From: Peribacter sp964404805
GTDB taxonomy: Bacteria; Patescibacteriota; Gracilibacteria; Peribacterales; Peribacteraceae
Assembly (NCBI GenBank): GCA_964404805.1
Contig: CAYOLJ010000042.1
Location: 1-9,927 of the forward strand
Reading direction: 5' to 3'
DNA length: 9,927 bases
Part shown: in pieces, positions 1 to 5,904 of the stretch
Layout: each line of letters opens with the position of its first letter
Numbering within the stretch: position 1 is the stretch's first letter
The notes under the pieces: generated by a model
What the model was told of the DNA's origin: nothing
What the model saw: only the letters and a program-made list of their open reading frames with translations
The model's database searches: none
Made by a program: the position numbers and the translations under genes

Positions 1-674
1 AGGAAGCCGTTGATGAGCAAGAATACTGATGATGCGAACACCGCCTCGCGCGCTGGTGTCTGTTCGAAGGCAAAAGCGAGGAGTAACAGACATCCTCCGC
101 TGATAATGCTACGGCTGAACATGATGGCATTGGTCGACACCACTTTTCTCGCCCGTTGTGCATAACGATTTCCCAATGGCGCGAAGGCTGCGCCCAAGAT
201 TATGAGCAGATTGCCCCATTGCCACTCTGCATTTCCCTTGGGGAGCAGAATCAGAAGCGCCCCGAACACCATGCACGCGCCGCCGATCACCGTGCGGGGT
301 AGCAGAGGCTCATGACGCAACAGGAGACCCAGGATTAAGAAGGAGAAGAAGACTTCGGTGAGATTCAAGATTGCAGCATTCCCTGCTGTTGTATATTTGA
401 GTCCGAGGAAGAAGCAGCCGTATCCGGCAATGCCAACGAAGAACGTCGCTAGGAGGATATCCTTCCATGCTTGGCGCTTGCGGAGGAGTGACCATTCTCG
501 CTTCAGAGTCAGTAGGCAGGCGAAGAACAATCCGGCGAAGAGCGTGCTTAAGCCCGCAGAAAAGAGGGGGGCGAGGTACGTAAAACTCAGGATGGTGATG
601 ACGGGTAATACGCTGCTGAGCAATGTTGAAAGAAGAATATTCAGTTCGCCGTGTCGGATCGGTGAGAGGGACAT
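1..674 (-). CDS. EamA/DMT-family transporter, copy 1 (3' end cut by window)
   Basis: About 224 codons read leftward without a stop from an ATG at 674 to the window edge, so the C-terminal quarter is missing. The product is very hydrophobic, with repeated helices and the EamA-type pattern (PLFSAGLSTLFAG early, then TVIGGACMVFGALLILLP closing the first five-helix half, then APLGNRYAQRARKVV in the central loop). Drug/metabolite transporter (DMT) family members have ten helices in two EamA repeats and move small metabolites across the cytoplasmic membrane; the substrate cannot be read from sequence. It aligns without gaps (apart from the first residues) to the neighbouring gene at 712-1620, with about two thirds or more of residues identical by eye, so the pair arose by tandem duplication. 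The start matches the neighbour's N-terminus. There is no Shine-Dalgarno; a TACATT hexamer lies 9 nt before the ATG. The two genes are 37 nt apart in the same direction. Confidence 0.88.
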   Translation of the reverse strand, partial: MSLSPIRHGELNILLSTLLSSVLPVITILSFTYLAPLFSAGLSTLFAGLFFACLLTLKREWSLLRKRQAWKDILLATFFVGIAGYGCFFLGLKYTTAGNAAILNLTEVFFSFLILGLLLRHEPLLPRTVIGGACMVFGALLILLPKGNAEWQWGNLLIILGAAFAPLGNRYAQRARKVVSTNAIMFSRSIISGGCLLLLAFAFEQTPAREAVFASSVFLLINGF

Positions 675-711
675 GGTGGAGGGAATGTACGAGGGATATC
701 GAGTGAGAACG

Positions 712-1620
712 CTATTCTCGCGCAGTGATTTCTGCCGGCTTAGATGAGGCCTTCGTGAGCAGCACCATGCCCACTGCGATGGGAACGAGTGCACTGATCT
801 GCAGGGCCGATGGCGTTTCGTACAGAACGAGCCATGCCACAAAGAGTGTCAGGAGTGGTGTAATGCTCTCGATCGAGATGGCTTTGGTGATGGGAATCCG
901 GTGAATACCTTCGATCCAGAGGATCTTCGAAACTCCGAGCAGGAGGACGCCGTTGATTAAGAGAACGTTCAGAGCGCCGAAGAAGTCCCTCTGCGTGGGC
1001 GTTGATTCGAGCCAGAAAGCAAGGAGCAGCAAAAATGTTCCGCCGATGATGCTGCGCAGAAACATGATGACGTTGGTGGTGACCACCTTTCTCGCGCGTT
1101 GGGCGAAGCGGTTTCCGAGTGGGGCAAAAACTGTGGCAACGATGATGAGCAGATCGCCCTGCTGCCATCCGCCGGTTCCTTTGGGGAGCAGAACCAAAAG
1201 TGCGCCAAGGACCATGCACGCTCCTCCGATCACGGTGTGCGGGAGCAGGGGTTCGTGACGCAGCAGGAGCCCTAAGATCAGGAACGAAAAAAAGACTTCC
1301 ATCAAACTCAAGATGGCACCGTTGCCGGCAGAGGTGTGTTTGAGCCCCATGAACATGAATCCGTAGAAGGCGACCCCGATGAAGAGGGTCGTGAGCAGAA
1401 TATCCTTCCATGCTTCGTGTTTGCGCAGGAGCGGCCATTCCTTCTTTAGTGTGAGTAGCCCCGCGAAGAACACGCTCGCGAAGAGCGTGCTGATCCCAGC
1501 AGAAAAGAGGGGAGAGAGCGTTCCAAGGCTTAAGATGGTGATGACGGGGAATGTGCTCCAGAGCACAGCAGACAGGATAATGCTCACTTCTCCTGTTCGG
1601 GAAGGATGGAGGGTCATCAT
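712..1620 (-). CDS. EamA/DMT-family transporter, copy 2 (complete)
   Basis: A 302-aa integral membrane protein, the usual length for a ten-helix DMT transporter. The first EamA repeat runs to about residue 145 (ending GACMVLGALLVLLPKG). A central loop APLGNRFAQRARKVV follows, and the second repeat ends with KAISIESITPLLTLFVAW and a final helix near residues 275-291. It probably carries a small metabolite or amino acid across the cytoplasmic membrane, but no substrate-specific residues are recognisable. It is the paralogue of the truncated gene at 1-674 and probably shares its transcript. Two adjacent ATG codons (1620 and 1617) can serve as start. No Shine-Dalgarno is present; an extended -10 (TGCTATAGT, minus strand, 1635-1627) ends only 6-9 nt before them, implying a leaderless mRNA. 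The gene is transcribed divergently from the Lgt-like gene. Confidence 0.9.
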   Translation of the reverse strand: MMTLHPSRTGEVSIILSAVLWSTFPVITILSLGTLSPLFSAGISTLFASVFFAGLLTLKKEWPLLRKHEAWKDILLTTLFIGVAFYGFMFMGLKHTSAGNGAILSLMEVFFSFLILGLLLRHEPLLPHTVIGGACMVLGALLVLLPKGTGGWQQGDLLIIVATVFAPLGNRFAQRARKVVTTNVIMFLRSIIGGTFLLLLAFWLESTPTQRDFFGALNVLLINGVLLLGVSKILWIEGIHRIPITKAISIESITPLLTLFVAWLVLYETPSALQISALVPIAVGMVLLTKASSKPAEITARE

Positions 1621-1626
1621 GTGCGC

Positions 1627-1635
1627 ACTATAGCA
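1627..1635 (-). promoter_or_regulatory. Extended -10 promoter for the EamA gene pair
   Basis: On the minus strand this reads TGCTATAGT, a TGn-TATAGT extended -10. The expected transcription start, about 7 nt further on, falls at or next to the first ATG at 1620. The same TGCTATAGTGC string occurs on the plus strand at 6189-6199 ahead of the tRNA region, which supports its being a real promoter element here. No convincing -35 was found. Confidence 0.55.
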
Positions 1636-1640
1636 GTCTC

Positions 1641-1649
1641 TGGTACTCT
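1641..1649 (+). promoter_or_regulatory. Possible extended -10 for the Lgt-like gene
   Basis: TGGTACTCT fits the TGn-TAnnnT extended -10 pattern and ends 8 nt before the ATG at 1658. It would form a divergent promoter pair with the minus-strand element at 1627-1635, and the transcript would begin at about the start codon. There is no Shine-Dalgarno. The hexamer matches the consensus only moderately. Confidence 0.4.
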
Positions 1650-1657
1650 GCTTCTCG

Positions 1658-2581
1658 ATGTTTCAAGCGTTCCCCTTCGGACCTTTTCTCGTTTGGACCT
1701 CGGTCGTGTTCCTGCTTGTCGGTATCTGGGTCTCGACAGAATTCTTTTTGCGATTGGCGAGTAGCGCACATCTTTCACTCCAGCACTTTCGCGATCACGC
1801 GTGGATCTATCTTGGTGCGTTCCTGTTGGGCGGCAGACTGTTCGCCATTATTATGCAGTATCGCGTGTATTGGAATGATTGGCTGCGCATCCTCATCATC
1901 TGGGATGGAGGATTCAGCTTTCTCGGCGGAGCCATCGGCATCGGTATCGTTCTCTTCTGGGCGACGCGCACGCACCGTGCCACATTTTTGCAGTGGCTGG
2001 ATGTGCTTTTGCCGGCTACGGCGCTCGGTTCGGCGTTTGGATGGTTGGGTCTTTTCTTCGCGGGTCACGCCTACGGCAAACCGACAGATGTGCTCTGGGG
2101 CGTAACGTACGACACGATCAGTGTGCGCTACGCCGTTCCCATTCATCCGGTACAGCTCTATTACGCGTTCTTTTCGCTGTTTCTTGCGTTCCTACTCCTC
2201 GTCATTCGCAAGTACAGTAAACGTGCCGGCACCGAAACGCTCATCGGGATTATCTGCGCGAGCGTGGGGACGTTTCTGATCGAGTACTTTCGGGGAGATT
2301 TCACCATTCCCGTGTTCGCCACCACAGTCGACTTTATCATTCTTGTTTCGCTGTTCGTAAGCCTCGGGGTCTTTGCTGCCGTGGAACTCATGCTCTCGCG
2401 TCGCATGCTCCTGCTCTTCGAGGGGCTGCTTCTCTTCGTGTTCGGTGGCTATGCAATTCTCCGTTCGCAGCTGCCACTCGAGACTCATGAGTTGCGGTTC
2501 AGCCAGTTCCTCGCAGTGCTGGCGCTTCTTGCCACCATCGTGTACGTTGTGGTCCACCGGCGGCGGTATCCGCACTTATAA
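1658..2581 (+). CDS. Lgt-family (prolipoprotein diacylglyceryl transferase-like) membrane protein with altered active site
   Basis: A 307-aa polytopic membrane protein with the Lgt scaffold: WDGGFSFLGGAIG (residues 82-94), the glycine-rich segment GLFFAGHAYGKPTD (131-144), HPVQLYYA (163-170) and LIEYFRGDF (207-215). True Lgt transfers diacylglycerol from phosphatidylglycerol to the lipobox cysteine of prelipoproteins in the cytoplasmic membrane. Aligned from memory to E. coli Lgt, H103 is Leu89, R143 is Trp129, N146 is Leu132, E151 is His137 and R239 is Thr205. The Y26 and Y235 positions also appear lost (T and A), while G154 and E243 equivalents remain. The fold assignment is fairly secure, but classical activity is doubtful, so no lgt symbol is given. 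Two extra hydrophobic helices at residues 250-268 and 282-299 lengthen the C-terminus. The next gene starts 13 nt after the stop, and the gene heads a co-directional run of membrane proteins. Confidence 0.8.
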   Translation: MFQAFPFGPFLVWTSVVFLLVGIWVSTEFFLRLASSAHLSLQHFRDHAWIYLGAFLLGGRLFAIIMQYRVYWNDWLRILIIWDGGFSFLGGAIGIGIVLFWATRTHRATFLQWLDVLLPATALGSAFGWLGLFFAGHAYGKPTDVLWGVTYDTISVRYAVPIHPVQLYYAFFSLFLAFLLLVIRKYSKRAGTETLIGIICASVGTFLIEYFRGDFTIPVFATTVDFIILVSLFVSLGVFAAVELMLSRRMLLLFEGLLLFVFGGYAILRSQLPLETHELRFSQFLAVLALLATIVYVVVHRRRYPHL

Positions 2582-2582
2582 T
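2577..2582 (+). promoter_or_regulatory. Possible -10 box overlapping the Lgt-like stop codon
   Basis: A perfect TATAAT hexamer overlaps the TAA stop of the Lgt-like gene and ends 12 nt before the ATG at 2595. That spacing matches the other start codons in the window. No good -35 lies 16-18 nt upstream and there is no TGn extension, so it could be chance. Confidence 0.35.
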
Positions 2583-2594
2583 CACCTTCCACTT

Positions 2595-2948
2595 ATGCAG
2601 CTTCTCGCTCCACTACAGTCTTTCTTCGATCCGTTTCTCCTCTTTCTTTCGGCCGATCCGCTCCTGCGGGCGGTACAGGGAGGGTTGCTCCTGATTGGTG
2701 CGATTGTCATCTTCCTCGTTTTCTTCGTTACGCGTGACATCCTGTTGCGCACGCACTCATTCTGGTACATGGCTCTCTGTATCGTGCTCACGGCACTTCT
2801 GCCGGGTATCGGGTATTTCCTCTACCTGCTCATCCGTCCAGCACGTACGATCCACGAACGTGAGCAGGAAGCACTCGTCCGTGCGCTTGCCGGCAAACTC
2901 CTCGGGCGCAAAGGCCGCTCAGGTAAGAAGTCCTCTGACAACGACTGA
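2595..2948 (+). CDS. Small two-helix membrane protein, PLDc_N-like
   Basis: A 117-aa protein of unknown function. A hydrophobic N-terminal segment (about residues 4-24) precedes two clear transmembrane helices (about 28-46 and 57-80). The second ends in GIGYFLYLLIRPARTIHERE, the pattern of PLDc_N/PLD-nuclease-N-like helical hairpins, where a Gly-rich helix ends in L-hydrophobic-RP before a charged tail. A basic, hydrophilic C-terminus follows (KGRSGKK, then SSDND). The reading frame is open upstream to 2373, but that part overlaps the Lgt-like gene in another frame. ATG 2595 is chosen because it lies 13 nt after the Lgt-like stop and begins the membrane-protein-like sequence. It lies between the Lgt-like gene and another small membrane protein, suggesting co-transcription and an envelope role, though nothing specifies a function. 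Confidence 0.75.
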   Translation: MQLLAPLQSFFDPFLLFLSADPLLRAVQGGLLLIGAIVIFLVFFVTRDILLRTHSFWYMALCIVLTALLPGIGYFLYLLIRPARTIHEREQEALVRALAGKLLGRKGRSGKKSSDND

Positions 2949-2962
2949 TTTCCCATTTTTTT

Positions 2963-3376
2963 ATGGAAGCTCTGCAATCATTCTTCATCTACCTCGTCTG
3001 GCCGAACCCCGGCAATGCGTACTACAGCAGCTCCAGCATGCAGGTACTCCTGATGATGAGTGCCCTTTTGATTGTGCTCTCATTCACACTGCGGTTCTGG
3101 CGTCGCAGCATGCGTAATCCGGTCATGAAGAAGCTCAGCCGCTCTTGGCCGTCTGCCGCGCTGTGGTTCGGTGTCACGGGCATCGTGTTCGTCGTCTCGC
3201 GGGTTGAAGGAGTGGGATTTCTCGCTATGCGGCTCTGGTGGGTGGTGTGGGGAATTTTGCTTGCGCTGTTCATCGGTGTGCAGATGCGCCTGTTTCGTAT
3301 GCGCTACTACGAAAAGCTTCCCACAGAGGTTTCAGATGATCCGCGAGATCGCTACCTGCCGCGGAAAAAGAAGTAA
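2963..3376 (+). CDS. Three-helix conserved-type membrane protein of unknown function
   Basis: A 137-aa protein with an N-terminal hydrophobic patch (residues 5-14) and three likely transmembrane helices (about 27-46, 62-79 and 86-107). A basic loop RFWRRSMRNPVMKKLSR lies between the first two. A charged C-terminal tail (RYYEKLP, then DDPRDRYLPRKKK) follows. This tail style, a tyrosine pair then DPR...YLP and a lysine end, resembles small membrane proteins I recall from other Patescibacteria; no function is known to me. It starts 14 nt after the previous stop, behind a run of seven T and without a Shine-Dalgarno, so it is probably translated from the same mRNA. Both this and the preceding protein contain LQSFF near the N-terminus, which is too short to prove relatedness. 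Confidence 0.78.
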   Translation: MEALQSFFIYLVWPNPGNAYYSSSSMQVLLMMSALLIVLSFTLRFWRRSMRNPVMKKLSRSWPSAALWFGVTGIVFVVSRVEGVGFLAMRLWWVVWGILLALFIGVQMRLFRMRYYEKLPTEVSDDPRDRYLPRKKK

Positions 3377-3382
3377 TCGGAG

Positions 3383-3439
3383 GAGATCGGGCATATCGAC
3401 GATGGACAATTCGACAATCGTCAATCCTCTGGCGATCTC
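3383..3439 (+). repeat. Nested inverted repeats in the gap before the LPSSG protein
   Basis: Two nested stems lie in the 121-nt gap between the three-helix protein and the next gene. The outer stem is GAGATCG (3383-3389) with CGATCTC (3433-3439). The inner stem is GACGAT (3398-3403) with ATCGTC (3417-3422) around a 13-nt loop. GTTTGG follows, not a T-run, so it is not a typical intrinsic terminator. It may be a structured leader or mRNA end. Confidence 0.35.
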
Positions 3440-3457
3440 GTTTGGTGTTCAAGGAAC

Positions 3458-3486
3458 TTGACAGCGTAGGCCTCCTTCGAGAGGAT
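3458..3486 (+). promoter_or_regulatory. Candidate promoter for the LPSSG-tailed membrane protein
   Basis: A perfect -35 TTGACA (3458-3463) is followed after exactly 17 nt by GAGGAT (3481-3486), a weak -10. The -10 ends 11 nt before the ATG at 3498, the same distance as in the strong promoter ahead of the DHH gene. The 121-nt gap also suggests a separate transcription unit here. Confidence 0.45.
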
Positions 3487-3497
3487 CAACCCCTTTT

Positions 3498-4358
3498 ATG
3501 CCCCTCAAACACGCTACGGAAACTTTTCTCGTCTTCCTCCTCGGCGTTCTCATCCTCCTCACGGGGCTCCTCCTGCCTACGCTCCCCGATCTGCCGGCAG
3601 GCGCGGTGCCGTGGGCGATTCTCTTTGTCCTCTCCGTCATTTATCCTCTCTCGCTGTTCGCACTCTTCAAGCGCCGCCGTGCCGATCATTCGTTTCGTCT
3701 ACTGCATTGGTTTCCGGCGCTCATGCTGCTCTTGTGGTTGGCGATTGAGGTGATCGCACTCGAGTTCCCGCGTCTTCTCCTGCTCGTGAGCTGGTACACA
3801 TGGGGCTGGACACTCCCTGCCGTGACGATCGCATTCATCCTGCTTTTGAGTTACTGCCTGCAGGTGGTGCGACGCCGTGTTCCACGAGTGACACTCTTGC
3901 TCCTGGCTTTCATCCCGTTCGTGGGCGGAGCCTTGGCGAGTGAGCGCACGATGCACTGGGATCGTGAACTCGCCTCTATGCTCTGGGGAGGGGAGTGGCT
4001 TCGCCAGCTCGAAGGCACAGAGTTCCTCGGTATGCGACTCGTTGGCAGTTTGCCCACGCAACAGAATCTCAGCGCCTCGAGTGATGCGGGCGAGGAGAAG
4101 TGGCGCGAGAAACTGAGGCAGGCAGAAGATCAGCGCAAGGAGGCACGCGAGCAACGTATGCAGAATGCCTCCAGCTCACTTTTCTCAACTGCACTCATGC
4201 CCTCATTCCAGGCCAAATCGGATGGGACAGAGCTCAAGGACTCCAAGACCATGCCTGCGAAGCTGCCATCGTCCGGTCCTGAAGCGGGTGCGTTCATCTT
4301 CCTTATGCTCGCGGGGTACACGGCGGTGCTGCATGAGCGGGCACGACGGAGGAGATAG
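3498..4358 (+). CDS. Polytopic membrane protein with extracytoplasmic domain and LPSSG sorting-like tail
   Basis: A 286-aa protein I do not recognise. Five N-terminal helices lie at about residues 9-30, 37-57, 69-89, 100-121 and 131-147. A hydrophilic segment (about 148-255) follows, with a charged, probably coiled-coil stretch at 198-222 (EEKWREKLRQAEDQRKEARE) and a Ser/Lys-rich linker. The C-terminus has LPSSG (256-260), PE, a hydrophobic helix (263-278) and RARRRR at the end. The positive loops FKRRRADH and RRRVPR place residues 58-68 and 122-130 in the cytoplasm, so the 148-262 segment should face outside and the RRRR end inside. That is the layout of an LPXTG-type sorting signal with Ser for Thr. 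No sortase is visible nearby. Start: ATG 3498, 11 nt after a weak -10, no Shine-Dalgarno. The enolase region begins directly after the stop. Confidence 0.75.
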   Translation: MPLKHATETFLVFLLGVLILLTGLLLPTLPDLPAGAVPWAILFVLSVIYPLSLFALFKRRRADHSFRLLHWFPALMLLLWLAIEVIALEFPRLLLLVSWYTWGWTLPAVTIAFILLLSYCLQVVRRRVPRVTLLLLAFIPFVGGALASERTMHWDRELASMLWGGEWLRQLEGTEFLGMRLVGSLPTQQNLSASSDAGEEKWREKLRQAEDQRKEAREQRMQNASSSLFSTALMPSFQAKSDGTELKDSKTMPAKLPSSGPEAGAFIFLMLAGYTAVLHERARRRR

Positions 4359-4371
4359 GGTTAGGAGATTG

Positions 4372-4380
4372 TGTTAGGAT
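4372..4380 (+). promoter_or_regulatory. Extended -10 promoter of the enolase gene
   Basis: TGTTAGGAT is an exact TGn-TAnnnT extended -10. Transcription would start near 4387, leaving a leader of about 17 nt that is almost pure pyrimidine, before the GTG at 4404. This favours GTG 4404 over the in-frame GTG at 4371, which would lie inside the promoter. Confidence 0.5.
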
Positions 4381-4403
4381 GCAGGCATCTTTCCCTTCTT
4401 TCT

Positions 4404-5669
4404 GTGCCGACGATTCAATCACTACACGCACGCCAGATCCTCGACTCCCGCGGGAATCCCACTATCGAAGTGGACTGCACTTTTGATGATGGGTCATTTG
4501 GACGAGCATCTGTTCCTTCCGGTGTCTCAGCAGGAAAAAATGAAGCTCTCGAATTACGTGATGGTGACAAGTCGGTGTATCAAGGGAAAGGGGTGCTGAA
4601 AGCTGTGGCGAATGTACGGGATAGTATTGAGCCAGAGCTTAAAGGCAAAGATGCATCTGACCAGCGTGTCATAGATGGAATGATGCTCGAGCTCGATGGA
4701 ACACCTAATAAAGCAAAGCTTGGCGGCAATGCCATACTTGCTGTTTCCATTGCTACGTGCAAAGCACGTGCGGTTTCGGAAAAGAGACCACTGTATGAGT
4801 CGTTGGCTGATCAGTACGGTCTTGAAAAACCAACACTCCTTCCTGTACCGATGGCTGTGGTGATCGAAGCGGGTGTCCACTCAGATGCAGGTTTAGCATT
4901 TCAAGAGTTCATGATCATGCCAACGGGATTCAAGAAATTTTCGGAAGCAGTTCGTGCTGGCGTGGAGACGTATCACATGCTCAAGAAGATCCTGAAGGCA
5001 GATGGGCAGGTCACTGCTGTAGGTGATGAGGGGGCGTGTGCTCCGCGTTTGAATAAATGTGCAGAAGCGTTCGATTACATTGCGAAGGCAATTGAGGAGG
5101 CAGGTTATGGTGGAGAGATTGTCCTTGCACTGGATGCTGCTGCTTCTGAGTTTGTGAAGGATGGGGTGGTGTACGTGGTGGATGGTGGCAAGCTCAGTTC
5201 AGAAGAACTGACCGAGCTTTATGTGCAGTTGACGAAACGCTACCCGATTGTGAGTATCGAGGATAGTCACGGTGAAGATGATTGGGATGGCTTTCAGGCT
5301 ATGAAGAAGAAGCTTGGCGGCAGCATCCAACTTGTGGGTGATGATCTTTTGGTGACGAATGTTGAACGGATCGGTGAAGCGATAAAAAAGGATGCGGTCA
5401 ATTCCGTTCTCATCAAGCTCAATCAGATTGGATCTGTGAGTGAGACGGTCGATGCTGCGCGTTTAACGCAGGAACAAGGGTGGACCGCTGTGGTCAGCCA
5501 CAGAGGAGGGGATACGGAAGACCCCTTTATGGCAGACTTCGCCGTGGCAATTGGCGCAGGCCAGATCAAGACGACGTTCAACCGTGCGGAACGAACGTGT
5601 AAGTACAACCAACTCCTCAGGATAGAGGAGGAACTGGGAGCGAGGGCGAAGTATGTTTCTCCATTCTGA
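4404..5669 (+). CDS. eno: Enolase (phosphopyruvate hydratase), atypical in the substrate loops
   Basis: A 421-aa enolase, interconverting 2-phosphoglycerate and phosphoenolpyruvate in cytosolic glycolysis. It has the N-terminal signature ARQILDSRGNPT (9-20), mobile loop PSGVSAG (38-44), FQEFM (166-170), GDEG (207-210), metal ligands D244, E286 and D313, LIKLNQIGS (336-344), SHRGG (365-369) and GQIKT (386-390). The catalytic glutamate E209 and lysine K338 and the loop histidine H159 are kept. Oddities are EAGVH (155-159) where the family has NGGxH, GDEGA for GDEGG, HRG (366-368) where the family has HRS, and a shortened loop before CKYNQL. GTG 4404 is chosen because it places the signature at the usual distance from the N-terminus; an in-frame GTG at 4371 would add 11 residues overlapping the promoter. 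Codons look more A/T-rich than in neighbours. It may be a divergent or transferred enolase; catalysis seems likely but is unproven. Confidence 0.92.
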   Translation: MPTIQSLHARQILDSRGNPTIEVDCTFDDGSFGRASVPSGVSAGKNEALELRDGDKSVYQGKGVLKAVANVRDSIEPELKGKDASDQRVIDGMMLELDGTPNKAKLGGNAILAVSIATCKARAVSEKRPLYESLADQYGLEKPTLLPVPMAVVIEAGVHSDAGLAFQEFMIMPTGFKKFSEAVRAGVETYHMLKKILKADGQVTAVGDEGACAPRLNKCAEAFDYIAKAIEEAGYGGEIVLALDAAASEFVKDGVVYVVDGGKLSSEELTELYVQLTKRYPIVSIEDSHGEDDWDGFQAMKKKLGGSIQLVGDDLLVTNVERIGEAIKKDAVNSVLIKLNQIGSVSETVDAARLTQEQGWTAVVSHRGGDTEDPFMADFAVAIGAGQIKTTFNRAERTCKYNQLLRIEEELGARAKYVSPF

Positions 5670-5680
5670 GGTTTTTCCAC

Positions 5681-5696
5681 CTTTGTCGCGACAAAG
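5681..5696. repeat. Perfect 16-nt palindrome just after enolase
   Basis: CTTTGTCGCGACAAAG is a perfect palindrome with no spacer, beginning 12 nt after the enolase stop. Neither strand has a T-run after it, so it is not a standard intrinsic terminator. It could be a protein-binding site or a chance element. Confidence 0.5.
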
Positions 5697-5743
5697 AAAG
5701 AGATCATTCCCTCGTTTAAAGGAAGTATGAATCTATTTTTTGT

Positions 5744-5781
5744 GGGGGGCTAGGGCACCTTGTTCGGTTCCCTAAGCCCCC
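5744..5781 (+). terminator. Strong GC hairpin between convergent genes, possible terminator
   Basis: GGGGGCTAGGG (5745-5755) pairs with CCCTAAGCCCCC (5770-5781) through 11 base pairs with one bulged A, around a 14-nt loop. It lies between enolase and the convergent minus-strand gene, where termination is needed from both sides. The tail on the plus strand is only ATTTG and on the minus strand CACAAAAAAT, so the U-tract is weak or absent. Confidence 0.4.
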
Positions 5782-5798
5782 ATTTGCCCCCTTTACCC
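5770..5798 (-). other. G-quadruplex-type motif on the minus strand
   Basis: The minus strand reads GGG, TAAA, GGGGG, CAAAT, GGGGG, CTTA, GGG. That is four G-tracts of at least three with loops of 4, 5 and 4 nt, a canonical quadruplex pattern. It shares its 5770-5781 portion with the 3' arm of the hairpin, so the two structures exclude each other. The rest of the 5670-5904 gap is AT-rich with no gene seen. Confidence 0.5.
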
Positions 5799-5904
5799 TC
5801 CTAACAGTAAACCTCCTTCATCGAACAGCTGGATTACTTGTAGTTACTCATTACTGCTATACGTCTGTTTTGTGTATTTGTTTTGTTCCGGTATGTGTTT
5901 CTGT

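Noticed and set aside
358..747. Plus-strand frame antisense to EamA copy 1, resembling the frame at 1379-1633
   Set aside because: The similarity comes from the duplicated transporter genes on the other strand; neither frame has independent support.
4371..4403. Upstream GTG as enolase start
   Set aside because: It would add 11 residues outside the family alignment and overlaps the TGTTAGGAT extended -10.
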